Shown: positions 22,871-33,442, numbered from the stretch's first letter. The stretch is DNA of 64,000 nucleotides from Sphingomonas sp. Root720 (GCF_001428605.1 NZ_LMID01000001.1:937372-1001371); one strand, 5' to 3'. Notes: a model not told the origin generated them from the sequence alone. Numbers and translations: made by a program.

Positions 22871-25071
22871 GCCGGGCGAGCCCGATCCAGGCGAGCCTCA
22901 ACGGCGGCGAGCTGTCGCCGCGCCTCCATGGCCGCGTCGACCAGCGCATCTACGGCAACGGCGTCGAGGAGATGATCGGTTATCTGCCCGTGTTGCAGGG
23001 GCCGGCGATCGCCGCGCCGGGCACGCGGTTCGTCGAACTGGCGAAAGGCGCATCCCGCCTGATCCCGTTCGAATATAACATCACACAAAGCTATGTGATC
23101 GAAGCGAGCGACCTGACGTTCCGGTTTTTCACCAACGATGCCCGGATCGAGACCGCGCCCGACGTGGCCTATGAAATCGCAACCCCATGGCCCTACGCCG
23201 ATCTCTCCGAACTGGCCTATGAACAGTCGGCGGACATCCTCTATCTTTGCCATGCCGCCCATCCGCCCCAGAAATTGAGCCGGACGGGCGCGTCGACCTT
23301 CGCGCTGGCGGCGCTCGACCTGACCTATGGGCCGTTCGAAGATCAGAACATCGTCGAGACGGCGACGATGACCGCCGACGGCATCACCGGATCGGTGACG
23401 ATCACCGCGAGCTCGGCGCAATTCGAGGCGGGCGATGTCGACGGTCTGATCCGGATCGAGACCGAGGATCTCAACGGGATCGCGGCATGGGAGCCGGGGC
23501 TCGAGGTCAGCACGGGCGAATATCGGACATGGAACGGCCGGGTCTTTCAGTGCATCGATACCGCGGGCACCGGCCGCACGGGCACGGTCGCGCCGGTGCA
23601 TCCATCGGGCACCGAATGGGACGGATCCGGGGCCGGCAAGGACATCAACGACAAGGGGCCGTATGGCGTCCAGTGGACCTATATCCACGACCGCTACGGG
23701 ATCGTCAAAATCACCGGCTTCACCAACGCCACGACCGTGACCGCGACGGTGGTTCGCCGCCTGCCCTGGCTGACTGGGGGCACCTCCACCTGGCGCTGGT
23801 CGTTCGGCGCGTTTTCATCGCGGCGCGGTTGGCCGCATTATGTGACGATCTGGAACGAGCGGCTCACCTTCGCGAAAAATGCGACGGTCTATGCCTCGGT
23901 CGTCGGCGACTACGAGAATTTCGCAGAGATCAACTCGACCGGCGAGCAGACCGCCGACCAGGCGATCCGCGTATCGGTGCCGAACCCGAACATCATCCGG
24001 TGGCTGGCGGCCGATCGCGAATTGCTGATCGGCACGGCGCGCGCCGAGCATGTGCTCAAGGCCCAATCGACCGCTGCGGCGCTCGGGCCGAAGAATGTCC
24101 GGATCGACACCCAATCGACCTATGGATCCGCGATCGTCCGGCCGATCCTCACCGATGGCCGGTTGCTGTTCGTCCAGAAGGCGCGACGCAAGATCGAGCA
24201 GATCGATTTTGCGGTCGAGCGCGACCGCAACGAAGCGACCGACCTGACGCGCTTTGCGGAGCACATCGGCAAGGACCGGATCGTCGAGCTCGCCTTCGCC
24301 CAGGAACCCGACCGGCATTTATGGGCGGTAGACGGCGCCGGATCGCTGCTCGCATGCCTATACGAGCCGAGCGACCAGGCGCTCGGGTGGGCTCGCCGCC
24401 CTCTCGGTAGCGGACTGATCGCCAACAGCATCTGCCGCTGCACCGATCCGCAGGGCGAACTCGACCAGATCTGGATCTCCGCCAGCTATGGCGACCACCA
24501 TTTCATCCTGCGCATGGACCCGATCTGGCAGAGCGGCAACGACCAGGCCGACGCCTTTTTCGTCGATGCCGGTCTGAGCTATGCGGGTGCTCCGGTCTCG
24601 GTCGTCGGCGGACTGTCGCATCTCGTCGGCGCCGAGGTCGATATACTGGTCGACGGAGCCAGCCATCCCCGGCGGATCGTGTCGGAAGCGGGCACGGTGA
24701 CGCTCGACGCGCCCGCGAGCAAGGTCCATGTCGGATTGCCCTATATAGGCCGGATCAAGACGCTCCGGTTCGAAGCCGGCGGCGACGACGGCACGAGCCA
24801 GGGCAAGATAAAGCGCATCAACCGGGTGACGCTGCGCGTCTCCGAGACGCTGGGGATCAAGATCCAGGTGCAGGGCGGCGAGGATGTCGTGCTCGAGAAC
24901 CGCCTCGACCTCGTGCCGATGGACCAGGGGCCGCCGTTGTTCAGCGGAGATTTCATCTTCGAGGCGATCGGCGACTATGACCGCGACGCGCAGATCGTGA
25001 TCGATCGCGTCGCCCCGCTGCCGTCAACGATCCTGTCGATCATGCCGACGATCACGGTGGGCGAGCGATGA
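22867..25071 (+). CDS. T7-like tail tubular protein B (nozzle)
   Basis: A 734-aa, beta-rich protein. The start SLNGGELSPRLHGRVDQRIYGNGVEEMIGYLPVLQGPAIAAPGTRFV is characteristic of the nozzle family in T7-like temperate phages, and RLIPFEYNITQSYVIE continues it. Size is close to T7 gp12 (794 aa). It caps the tail and holds fibres or spikes. The gene overlaps both neighbours by 4 bases. Confidence 0.85.
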   Translation: MSRASPIQASLNGGELSPRLHGRVDQRIYGNGVEEMIGYLPVLQGPAIAAPGTRFVELAKGASRLIPFEYNITQSYVIEASDLTFRFFTNDARIETAPDVAYEIATPWPYADLSELAYEQSADILYLCHAAHPPQKLSRTGASTFALAALDLTYGPFEDQNIVETATMTADGITGSVTITASSAQFEAGDVDGLIRIETEDLNGIAAWEPGLEVSTGEYRTWNGRVFQCIDTAGTGRTGTVAPVHPSGTEWDGSGAGKDINDKGPYGVQWTYIHDRYGIVKITGFTNATTVTATVVRRLPWLTGGTSTWRWSFGAFSSRRGWPHYVTIWNERLTFAKNATVYASVVGDYENFAEINSTGEQTADQAIRVSVPNPNIIRWLAADRELLIGTARAEHVLKAQSTAAALGPKNVRIDTQSTYGSAIVRPILTDGRLLFVQKARRKIEQIDFAVERDRNEATDLTRFAEHIGKDRIVELAFAQEPDRHLWAVDGAGSLLACLYEPSDQALGWARRPLGSGLIANSICRCTDPQGELDQIWISASYGDHHFILRMDPIWQSGNDQADAFFVDAGLSYAGAPVSVVGGLSHLVGAEVDILVDGASHPRRIVSEAGTVTLDAPASKVHVGLPYIGRIKTLRFEAGGDDGTSQGKIKRINRVTLRVSETLGIKIQVQGGEDVVLENRLDLVPMDQGPPLFSGDFIFEAIGDYDRDAQIVIDRVAPLPSTILSIMPTITVGER

Positions 25072-25505
25072 TCGAGATCCGCGACTTCGCTCCGGCCGAT
25101 CTCGGCAGGATCGCCGTGCAGGCCGAGCAGCTCGGCGATGCCGGCTTGTCACAGGATGGGGCCTATCTGCTGGCGATGGCGGCCGGCGGCGCGTCGTTCA
25201 CCATGTGGCGCGGGGACCGCGTTCTCGCCTGCGCCGGGCTGTTCGAAAATCATAGCGGGTGGGCGACCGCGTGGGCGGCGCTGTCCGAGATGTCGCCCTA
25301 TGAGCGCGGGGTGCTGACGGTGAAGTGCCGGGCCGCGATCGCGGCGAGCGGCTATCGCCGGATCGATTGCATGGTGCGGCGCGGCTTCGATCGCGCGCGC
25401 GACTGGGCGTGGAAACTGGGCTTCGTCCAGGAAGCCACGCTGTTCGAGGTCTGGCCGGACGGGGCCGACGCCCTGTTGTTCGCACGCTTCAAGAGGAACG
25501 ACTGA
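25068..25505 (+). CDS. T7 gp13-like internal virion protein A (GNAT fold)
   Basis: A 145-aa protein with an acetyltransferase-like outline: MIEIRDFAPADLGRI at the start, RVLACAGLFENHSGWATAWAAL in the middle and RRGFDRARDWAWKLGFVQEATLFEV near the end. T7 gp13 and relatives have the same fold and genome position. No acyl-CoA loop (RxxGxG) is evident, so it is likely structural or a morphogenesis factor rather than an enzyme. Confidence 0.7.
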   Translation: MIEIRDFAPADLGRIAVQAEQLGDAGLSQDGAYLLAMAAGGASFTMWRGDRVLACAGLFENHSGWATAWAALSEMSPYERGVLTVKCRAAIAASGYRRIDCMVRRGFDRARDWAWKLGFVQEATLFEVWPDGADALLFARFKRND

Positions 25506-26050
25506 TGGCCGCTGCCGCCCCGATCGCGTTGTTCGCCATGGCCGCCGGCCAGCTCTACAGCGGCATATCCCAGGCCGACCAGATGCGGGACAATGCCGGG
25601 ATCCTGAAGGAGAATGCCCGGCGCACGGAACTGACCGGCGCGCTGGACGAGCTGCAGGTCGCGCGGGATGCGCGCGCCGCTTCGGGCGAGGCGATCGCCC
25701 AGCAGGGGGGCGCCGGGATCGAGCTCGGCACGGGCAGCGCGCTCGAAATGCTGCGCCAGAACGCGATCAATGCAGAGTTCGACAAGCTCAACATCCGCAA
25801 CCAGGCGGCGGGCGAGGCCGGCAATCTGCGCAGCCAGGCGAAGCAGCTCAAGAAGCAGGCGACCGCTACGCTGATCGGCAGCGCGATCAGCGCGGGATCC
25901 AGCGTGTTGATGGGGGCGAGCATGCTAGGCGGCGGTGCGGCCGGCGCCGGCGCGGCCGGGGGCGCGAGCGCGGCACCGGGGATCTCCGCCGGCGCGGCCT
26001 ATCGGATGCCGGTCGGATCGAGCCCGTTCGGCTTGGGGACGCTGCGGTGA
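25505..26050 (+). CDS. Internal virion protein B-like (gp14-type)
   Basis: A 181-aa protein whose ATG overlaps the previous stop by one base. It has an Ala/Gly-rich hydrophobic N-terminus, a helical middle (RRTELTGALDELQVARDARAASGEAIAQQGGAGI) and a Gly/Ala-rich hydrophobic end (LIGSAISAGSSVLMGASMLGGG). The resemblance is to T7 gp14, an ejection protein that forms a pore in the outer membrane. Assigned by features and order. Confidence 0.7.
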   Translation: MAAAAPIALFAMAAGQLYSGISQADQMRDNAGILKENARRTELTGALDELQVARDARAASGEAIAQQGGAGIELGTGSALEMLRQNAINAEFDKLNIRNQAAGEAGNLRSQAKQLKKQATATLIGSAISAGSSVLMGASMLGGGAAGAGAAGGASAAPGISAGAAYRMPVGSSPFGLGTLR

Positions 26051-28017
26051 CGGACCCGATCTACGAGAGCCGCACGCGTGCGGCCGCGATGCCGCTGGAG
26101 CCGAAGCGCGGGCCGGCCCCCGGCGCGATCGTCGGCGATGCGGTCGCGGATCTCGGGCAGACGATGCTGCGCGTGGAGGTGGTCGACCGCCAGCGCGCCC
26201 GCGCCAGCGCCGCCGCCGATGCCGGCGCGGGCTTCGCGCAGCTACAGGGCGATATCGACAACGAGCTGACACAGCTCCGCATCGACACGCCCGCCGAAGC
26301 CTATGAGGCCAAGGCCGCCGAACTGGTCGAACGGCGAAGCCAGGCGTTCATGGACAGCAAGCTGGCGGATCCCGAGGTGCGCAACGCGTTCCTGCCCGAT
26401 GTGGCGCGGCTGCGCGCCAGGGCGATCACCAGCGCAAAGGTCTATGCGATCGGGCAGCGGAGCGAAAAGATCGCGACCGACACCGCGACCGCCGTCGACC
26501 TGTGGCGCAACACGCTCAACCGCGATCCCAGCGGCGACAATTGGGACGCGTTCGAAAAGGCGCTCGATACGCAGCTCACCCAGTTCAAGGGACTGCTGCC
26601 CGACGACAAGGTGGCGGAGCTGCGGCGCGATGCCATTGCGGGGGGCTTTATTTCGCTCGTGAAGGGGATGAAGCCGGAACAGGGCAAGGCGGTTCTCGAA
26701 AGCGGCAAGGGTGACGCGCTGCTCTCGGCTGAGCAAATGCTCTCGCTAAAGAGTTCGGTGGACGTCGATCTACGGCGCGAGGCGGCGGAACAGCGCGCGC
26801 TGGCGAGCCAGGCGAAAGCAGAGACACGCGAGCAGCTCGCGACGGTCGAGGCATCGCTCAGCGCGGGCACCGGGAAGCCGCAGGAATGGGGTGCGCTGGC
26901 AGAGCGCTATGCGGCGATCGGGGACACGTCCAAGGCGGTCACGCTGCGCGCGAAGGGCGCCTCCGCCGCCGCAGCCATCCAGTATCGCGGCCTGACGGTC
27001 CCGCAGCTCGACGGCAAGCTCGCCGAGCTCAACGCACTCGAGACGAAGAATGGCGGCCTGTCGGCCGGCGAGAACAGCCTCCGATCCGGGTTGCAGGATG
27101 TCCGCAAGACGGTCTCCAGCCTGCTCGGACAGTCGCCGCTGCTCGCATCCAGCTATTCGACCGGCGCGGCGCCGCCGGCCGCGATCGACTGGAACGATCC
27201 CGCCTCGATCGAAGGGCGCCGCACCGCCGCGCGGGCGGCCGCGCGGCGCTATGGGCAGATCGACACCAAGCCGCTGCTGCCGGCCGAGATCGAGCAGATG
27301 CAGGCGATCTATCGGGCGGAGGGCGGCAAACAGGCTGTGCTCGATCGGGTGCGGCTGTTCGGTGACGATGCCGGCAGCGCGGCGCGCCAGGTCGCGAACG
27401 ATCCGAGCTTCATCCACCTAGCGGACCTTTCGGCCGGCGGCCTCTCGGGTCGAAGCGCGGCGGCCGACGCGATCGCCGGCGAGCAGATCCTCAAGACGAA
27501 CGCCACGATCTGGCCGGTCGGCGTCAAGAACGATGCGCAGGCCGCATGGCGCGGCGTTTCGCCGATGTTCGACACGGCGCCCGCGCTGGGCACCGCGATC
27601 TACCAGAATGCGCGGTCGATCTATGCGATCGAGAGCGTGCGCGCCGGGGACATGGATCAGACCGGCCTCGACAAGGAACGATGGGCGCGCGCGCTCGATC
27701 GCGCCGCCGGCGGCGATGGTCACGGCCATGGCGGGATCGTCGCGATCAACGGCAGCTCAACGATCATCCCGGCGGACATGGGCAAGGAAGATTTCACGAA
27801 GCTGCTAGCTCGAGCGTCGCCGGCGGACTGGATGAAGGCGGCTCGCGGCCGATCCGCCGTCATCGGGGGGCGAGCGGCCACACTCGGCGAAATCCGCAAG
27901 GCGGTCCCCGTGCCAGTCGACGACGGCCGCTATGCCTTCCGGATCGGTAACGGCAAGGTGACGACGCGGGACGGGCAGCCGTGGATCGTCGATATCGCGA
28001 CGCTGCGAGGCGACTGA
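26047..28017 (+). CDS. Internal virion protein C-like (gp15-type ejection protein)
   Basis: A 656-aa, strongly helical protein from a GTG start that overlaps the previous stop. It is mostly alpha-helical with many Ala, Arg and Glu residues (residues 50-330), without transmembrane segments. Its place between the gp14- and gp16-like genes fits T7 gp15 (747 aa), which is ejected to form the trans-envelope channel. Homology cannot be shown by motif alone. Confidence 0.65.
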   Translation: MTDPIYESRTRAAAMPLEPKRGPAPGAIVGDAVADLGQTMLRVEVVDRQRARASAAADAGAGFAQLQGDIDNELTQLRIDTPAEAYEAKAAELVERRSQAFMDSKLADPEVRNAFLPDVARLRARAITSAKVYAIGQRSEKIATDTATAVDLWRNTLNRDPSGDNWDAFEKALDTQLTQFKGLLPDDKVAELRRDAIAGGFISLVKGMKPEQGKAVLESGKGDALLSAEQMLSLKSSVDVDLRREAAEQRALASQAKAETREQLATVEASLSAGTGKPQEWGALAERYAAIGDTSKAVTLRAKGASAAAAIQYRGLTVPQLDGKLAELNALETKNGGLSAGENSLRSGLQDVRKTVSSLLGQSPLLASSYSTGAAPPAAIDWNDPASIEGRRTAARAAARRYGQIDTKPLLPAEIEQMQAIYRAEGGKQAVLDRVRLFGDDAGSAARQVANDPSFIHLADLSAGGLSGRSAAADAIAGEQILKTNATIWPVGVKNDAQAAWRGVSPMFDTAPALGTAIYQNARSIYAIESVRAGDMDQTGLDKERWARALDRAAGGDGHGHGGIVAINGSSTIIPADMGKEDFTKLLARASPADWMKAARGRSAVIGGRAATLGEIRKAVPVPVDDGRYAFRIGNGKVTTRDGQPWIVDIATLRGD

Positions 28018-30992
28018 TGGGCCTGCTCAAAGGTTTCGCGCTCGAGCAGGATGCCGGTCTCGCCCAGCTCCCCCAGGCCGAACCGCCGCTCGAGGATCCG
28101 GGATTGTTCGGCGCGATCGACGCGTCATTCGATCGCGCCCGCGCCGGGCCTGACTGGGGCTGGAACCAGGGGCGCTACGAAAATGACGCGATGGACCGGA
28201 TCCACGCGGCGCTCGCCGAGCGCGGGCACACCGTGCCGAGCGTCGGTCTCGCGCAGGTAACGGCCTATCAGCGCCGGCTCGATCGCGGCGAAAAGCTCCT
28301 GCCGGGGCAGCAGCACTTCCTCGACATGTTCGGCGAAACGATGTCAGCGGTGTCGGCCGAGCGACAACGCGATCCGAAATTCCTTTCCGACATGGGCGAT
28401 GTCCGCGATCTCGCGTCGCTCAACAACTGGGTGACCCAACAGCGTCAACATGACGTCGATATCGCCGATCGTCGGCTCGCCGGCGCCAGCGGAGGAGAGT
28501 GGCTGGCCGGCACGATCGTCGGCGGCATCGGTGCCGGGCTGCTCGATCCGGCCAGCTATATTCCGGTCGGCGGAGGGGCAACGGCCGGCGCTTCGGTGGC
28601 GCGCCAGATCCTGACCGTAGCCGGCAAGGAAGCGCTGGCGAATGCCGGCATGACGGTCGCGATGGAGCCGTTCACGCGGATCGATGCCGCACGCATCGGC
28701 GAGCAACGCACCATCGGCGACACCGCCGCCGATATCGGGCTGGCGGCGGCAACCGGCGGGCTGATCGGCGGCGCGGCCAAGGGTGCCGAAGTCGCCTTGC
28801 CCGCGATGCGCGAGCGGTTAATCACGCGCTATTTCGACGCGCTGCCCGAAGGGGTCCAGCGCAGGATGCTCGAAGCGGGCACGGTCGACCAGCGCGCCGA
28901 TGCGGCGGTCATCCCCGAGCTGCTGGGCGCCGATCGCCTGACGCCGGACGAGAAGGCGGCGATGCACGTCCTGGCCTATGACGCGGACGTGCGGGAAAGC
29001 AGCCCGTTCAAGCCGGGACCGGAAGCCGACAAGATCCACGGCCAGCGCCTCGCCGCCGCGATCGACGCGCTGAACGCCGGGGAAGCGCCGCCGCAGTTCG
29101 CGCCGGCGCGCCGGCCGGCCTTCGCCTCGCAGACCGCGCTGTCGAGCGGCAATCGCGATATCGCGTCGCGGATCATCCTGGCGGAAAGTGGTGGCAAGGC
29201 CAGTGCCCGCAATCCGGTGCCCGGGCAGAGCGCGAGCGGCCTCGGCCAGTTCATCGACAGCACATGGCTGTCCGGCGTCAAGAAATGGTTTCCCGCGATC
29301 GCGCGCGGCAAGAGCGACCCTCAACTGATAGCGCTCAAGACGGATCCGGCGCTGGGCCGGCAGATGACCGAACGTGCCGTGCAGGAATATCGCGGGGTGC
29401 TCGGCCGCGCCGGACTGCCCGTCACGGCGGACAACGCCTATCTGATCCATTTCCTCGGGCCGCGTCGGGGCCTGGCGCTGATCCATGCGCCGGGGATCAT
29501 GGAGATCAAGCGCTTCCTGCCGGCCGACGTGATCAGCGCGAACAAGCGCGTGCTCGAGGGAAAGACGGTCGGCGAGGTCAAGGCGTGGGCCGCCCAGCAG
29601 ATGGGCGGCGAAGCGCCGACGGAGGTCGGCTTCGCCCCCGAGCTCGGCGACGGCGTGGAGCTGCGGCCAGAGCAGTTCAACGATGCGGGGGAGCGGCGCG
29701 CGGCCGAGGCAGTGCTCTACGGCGGCGAGCGCGGCGCGTTCGGCCCGCGTCATGGCGATATCGCCGGCGACTGGCATGCGGCCGTCGATCGGCTCAGCCA
29801 CGATCGGGCCGGCGAGGTCCCGGGCGCGCTGTTCCATCCCGATGTCGGCGACATCGACGTGATATGGGGGAACGCCAAGGGTGGCCTGGCGCATATCCTC
29901 GCCAAGCACCCCGAGGTCGTCGACAATCTGCCCGATCTGATCGCCGGCATGGAAGTTACGCGCAGCTCGGCAAACCGCGTACAGCTCGAAAGCGCAGACC
30001 ATCTCGCCAAGGTGCGCCTCGACTATGACGGCGAAAGCAAGAGCTGGTTGCTCACCGCCTTTCGGAAGGGAAAGGCCTCGGCGACGGCGGAGGACGGACG
30101 TGTCGTCGCGGACGGATGGGACGGCTCCCCCACCCTCGAGGCTGCGCGCAATATAGGCGCCAGCAGCCGCAGCGGCAAGCGGATGGTATCCGACGCGCCG
30201 GAAGATCTGCTGACCCAGATCGCGAACTGGGGCGGTCTGCGCGACGACGAGGGCTATGATTTCGGCAACACGGCCGGCCTCAAGGGCGCACGCACCCGCC
30301 GCGGCAAAGTGCTCAAAGGCAACGGGCTGACCATCGACCGGCTCGGCGAGAAGCTGTGGGAAGCCGGTTGGTTCGGCCCTTCCCAGGTATCGGAACGACC
30401 GACGCTCGACGAGATCGTCGACCTCGTGGAAGAGGCCGCTCGCGGGCGCGTTTTCCATCCGGACGATCGCGCGCTGGTGGCCGAGCGCGAGCGGATGCTC
30501 GACGATGGCGAGGACGAGATCCGCGCGATGCTGGACAGTGCGGCGGCGGAACTGGGGATCGAACCCGACAGCGAACTGCTCGACGAGGCGATCGCCCGGA
30601 TCCGGCGCGGCGAGGACGCCGACGATGCGCTGATCGCGGCGGTCAATGCACGGTTCCGCGACGAGATGGCGGCTTCGGCCGAAGGCGGCGACGACGCCGC
30701 GGATCTCGCCCAGGGCGCGATGGAAGCGGAGGATTGGGATCGGCTCGGCGAGCTGCGCGACAGCCTCGCGCGGTGGGACGATCCCGACGGCGAGGCGGCG
30801 ATCGCGCAGGCGATGTCGATCGAGCATGATCTGCGCATGGCGATCGAGGCCGGCGAAGATCAGCGGTTCATGCTGGACGACGGCGCCGGCGAACGCGGTG
30901 CGACCGAGATCCTCGAGGCGCTCGACCGCGACGTGGCGGCGGCCGAGGCGATGCGCGCATGCCTGGTGCCGGGGAATGGAGCGACCGAATGA
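28017..30992 (+). CDS. Large ejection protein with lytic transglycosylase and PBECR-like nuclease domains
   Basis: A 991-aa protein starting at ATG 28017. A soluble lytic transglycosylase domain lies at about residues 380-520, with catalytic Glu near residue 390 (ILAESGGKASARNPVPGQSA), then GLGQFIDSTW and AYLIHFLGPRRGLALI. Around residues 605-690 is a segment with the phrases GDIDVIWGNAKGGLAHILAKHPEV and SKSWLLTAFRKG, which match the PBECR (phage barnase-EndoU-colicin-RelE) nuclease domain of polyvalent proteins. The C-terminus is very acidic. T7 gp16 has only the transglycosylase. It is likely injected with the genome, cutting peptidoglycan on entry; the nuclease part may act in the host. 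Confidence 0.8.
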   Translation: MGLLKGFALEQDAGLAQLPQAEPPLEDPGLFGAIDASFDRARAGPDWGWNQGRYENDAMDRIHAALAERGHTVPSVGLAQVTAYQRRLDRGEKLLPGQQHFLDMFGETMSAVSAERQRDPKFLSDMGDVRDLASLNNWVTQQRQHDVDIADRRLAGASGGEWLAGTIVGGIGAGLLDPASYIPVGGGATAGASVARQILTVAGKEALANAGMTVAMEPFTRIDAARIGEQRTIGDTAADIGLAAATGGLIGGAAKGAEVALPAMRERLITRYFDALPEGVQRRMLEAGTVDQRADAAVIPELLGADRLTPDEKAAMHVLAYDADVRESSPFKPGPEADKIHGQRLAAAIDALNAGEAPPQFAPARRPAFASQTALSSGNRDIASRIILAESGGKASARNPVPGQSASGLGQFIDSTWLSGVKKWFPAIARGKSDPQLIALKTDPALGRQMTERAVQEYRGVLGRAGLPVTADNAYLIHFLGPRRGLALIHAPGIMEIKRFLPADVISANKRVLEGKTVGEVKAWAAQQMGGEAPTEVGFAPELGDGVELRPEQFNDAGERRAAEAVLYGGERGAFGPRHGDIAGDWHAAVDRLSHDRAGEVPGALFHPDVGDIDVIWGNAKGGLAHILAKHPEVVDNLPDLIAGMEVTRSSANRVQLESADHLAKVRLDYDGESKSWLLTAFRKGKASATAEDGRVVADGWDGSPTLEAARNIGASSRSGKRMVSDAPEDLLTQIANWGGLRDDEGYDFGNTAGLKGARTRRGKVLKGNGLTIDRLGEKLWEAGWFGPSQVSERPTLDEIVDLVEEAARGRVFHPDDRALVAERERMLDDGEDEIRAMLDSAAAELGIEPDSELLDEAIARIRRGEDADDALIAAVNARFRDEMAASAEGGDDAADLAQGAMEAEDWDRLGELRDSLARWDDPDGEAAIAQAMSIEHDLRMAIEAGEDQRFMLDDGAGERGATEILEALDRDVAAAEAMRACLVPGNGATE

Positions 30993-33442
30993 GCCTTGCA
31001 GCCTGTATCCCCGGCCTCGTCGAGAACGGGCATCTCAGCCAGGAACAAGGCGAGCGCGCGCTCGAGATCTATGGCCGGCTCGAACGCCAGCACCGCCGGA
31101 ACATGGGGCCGGCGGCGGCCGAGGCGATGGCGAGCACCGGAACGGTCGAGGCGCTCGCGCGCGAGGCGGCGCAGAAGAAACGGCAGACGTTGTTGCAGAT
31201 CGCGGCGCAGAAGCGCGCGCTGGTCGACATGGCCGGCTTCAAGGGCGGCAAGGATCCGGGCGGTGCGGCGATCGCGCTGTTCGATCATGTCGAAGGCGCG
31301 CCCTATGCGAATGTCGAGGCGCAGCGGAAGGCGATCCTCGGCCAGGCGCATGCCCGCATGGACGCGGTGCTGCAGCACTTCAAGCGCAGTTCGATCGGCA
31401 CGGCGCGCAATGTCGCCGACCTGGGCGACGTGGTGCGCGAGCTGTTCGGCACGAGCACCGGCAACCGTCGCGCGGCCGAGCTCGCAGAGGCGTGGACCGA
31501 TGCGGCCGAGATGCTGCGGCATCGGTTCAACGCCGCCGGCGGCGCGATCGGCAAGCTCGAAAAGTGGGGTCTTCCGCAGGGCCATGACAGCCTGCGGATC
31601 CGCGAGGCGGGCTTCGACGCCTGGCGCGACTTCATCACGCCGCTGCTCGACCGCCGGCGGATGATCGACGACGAGACCGGCCTTCCGTTCGACGACGAAG
31701 CACGCGCGCGCGCGCTCCGCGACGTGTTCGACACGATCCGGACCGAAGGCTGGATCAAGCGCACGCCGGGCGGGCAGACCGGGCGCGGCAAGCTTGCCAA
31801 TCAGCGCCAGGATCACCGTTTCCTGCATTTCGCCGATGCCGATGGCTGGATGGCCTATAACCAGCGCTTCGGCGCGAGCACGCCCTTCGAGGCGATGATG
31901 GGCCACCTCGAGGGAATGAGCCGCGACATCGCGCATATGGAGATCCTCGGCCCCAATCCGGCCGCGACGGTCAAATGGCTGCAGGACGGCCTCGCCAAGA
32001 CGGCGGCACTCGACGGCGGCGGCAAGATGCTCGACCGGCTGCGCGGCGCCAGCGAACGGGTCGGCAAGCTGTACGAGGCGACCAGCGGGGCGATGAACAT
32101 GCCCGTCAACACGACATGGGCGCGCCGGTTAGGAACGGTGCGGTCGCTGCTCACCTCGGCGATGCTCGGATCCGCTTCGCTGTCGGCTATCACCGATGTC
32201 GGCTTCCAGCGCCAGATCCGCGCCTTCAACGGGCTCCCGCAAATGCGCGCGCTGACCGGCTATATCAGCCAGCTCAAGGGCGCCAATCGGCGAACGGCCG
32301 TGCGCGCCGGGTTGATCGCGGAGGAAGCCAGCAAGATCATGGCGGCGCAGCACCGCTACACGCTCGACAGCCAGGTCCACAAATGGGCAGGCTGGTTGAG
32401 CGACAATGTGCTGCGCTGGTCGGGCCTGTCGCCATGGACGCAGGGCGGGCGCTGGGCGTTCGGCATGGACTTCCTAGGGGCGCTGGCGGACAGCTTCGAT
32501 CGCGGATGGAGCGAGGTCGACCCGACTTTGCGCGGGGCGATGGAGCGCTACGGCTTCGACGAGACCGAATGGAACTCGCTCCGATCGACGCCGCTGCACG
32601 AGGAGGAGGGAACGACCTTCCTGCGGCCCCAGGACATCGCCGAGCAGCGGGTCGCGGACCGGATGCTGCGGATGATCCAGACGGAGACGGATTTCGCCGT
32701 GCCGACCGCGACGGTGCGCGCGCGATCCTACCTCAACGCCGATCGGCCAGGCACTTTTTGGGGCGAGGTGACGCGCAACGTCGCCCTGTTCAAATCGTTC
32801 GGCGTCTCGATGATCATGACACACGCGGCGCGGGCGGCCTCGCTCGGCCCGGCGAATGCTGCCGGCTACGCCGCGTCCCTTGTGCTGACGACCACCGTGC
32901 TAGGCGCCCTCGCGATCCAGGCGAAGGAGATCAGCAAGGGAAAGGATCCGCGGCCGATGGACAGCAGCGACTTCATCGGTGCAGCGATGCTGCAGGGCGG
33001 CGGCTTCGGTGTGTTCGGTGATTTTCTCAATTCGGCCGAAAGCCGCTTCGGCGGTGGTCCGCTCGAGACTGCGGCCGGTCCCGTTGCCGGCCTGACCGTC
33101 GACGTCTCGAACATGACGGTAGGCAACCTGTTTCGTACCTATCATGCGCTCACCGGCCGAAATCCCGATGGCTCGCGCCCGAAGGGGCCGAACCTCGGCC
33201 GCGACGCGGCGAAGCTCGCGCAGCGCTACACCCCCGGATCTTCTCTCTGGTATAGCCGCCTCGCTTTCCAGCGGATCATCCTCGACACCGCGCAGGAATG
33301 GACGGACCCCGACTATCGGCAGGCGTTCGCGCGGATGGAGCGGCGCGCGCGCGACCAGGGGCAGCAATATTGGTGGCGACCGGGAAAGCTCGCGCCTGAG
33401 CGCGCTCCGGATCTCGACGCCGCCACCGCGTCGGAGGAATAG
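30989..33442 (+). CDS. Second large ejection/internal virion protein, 817 aa
   Basis: An 817-aa protein that overlaps the previous stop by 4 bases. It is helical throughout; the region around residues 600-660 (MIMTHAARAASLGPANAAGYAASLVLTTTVLGALAIQA) contains hydrophobic helices that could insert in membranes. Its position after the transglycosylase-bearing protein suggests it carries out what the remainder of T7 gp16 does, split over two genes here. No enzymatic motif seen. Confidence 0.65.
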   Translation: MSLAACIPGLVENGHLSQEQGERALEIYGRLERQHRRNMGPAAAEAMASTGTVEALAREAAQKKRQTLLQIAAQKRALVDMAGFKGGKDPGGAAIALFDHVEGAPYANVEAQRKAILGQAHARMDAVLQHFKRSSIGTARNVADLGDVVRELFGTSTGNRRAAELAEAWTDAAEMLRHRFNAAGGAIGKLEKWGLPQGHDSLRIREAGFDAWRDFITPLLDRRRMIDDETGLPFDDEARARALRDVFDTIRTEGWIKRTPGGQTGRGKLANQRQDHRFLHFADADGWMAYNQRFGASTPFEAMMGHLEGMSRDIAHMEILGPNPAATVKWLQDGLAKTAALDGGGKMLDRLRGASERVGKLYEATSGAMNMPVNTTWARRLGTVRSLLTSAMLGSASLSAITDVGFQRQIRAFNGLPQMRALTGYISQLKGANRRTAVRAGLIAEEASKIMAAQHRYTLDSQVHKWAGWLSDNVLRWSGLSPWTQGGRWAFGMDFLGALADSFDRGWSEVDPTLRGAMERYGFDETEWNSLRSTPLHEEEGTTFLRPQDIAEQRVADRMLRMIQTETDFAVPTATVRARSYLNADRPGTFWGEVTRNVALFKSFGVSMIMTHAARAASLGPANAAGYAASLVLTTTVLGALAIQAKEISKGKDPRPMDSSDFIGAAMLQGGGFGVFGDFLNSAESRFGGGPLETAAGPVAGLTVDVSNMTVGNLFRTYHALTGRNPDGSRPKGPNLGRDAAKLAQRYTPGSSLWYSRLAFQRIILDTAQEWTDPDYRQAFARMERRARDQGQQYWWRPGKLAPERAPDLDAATASEE

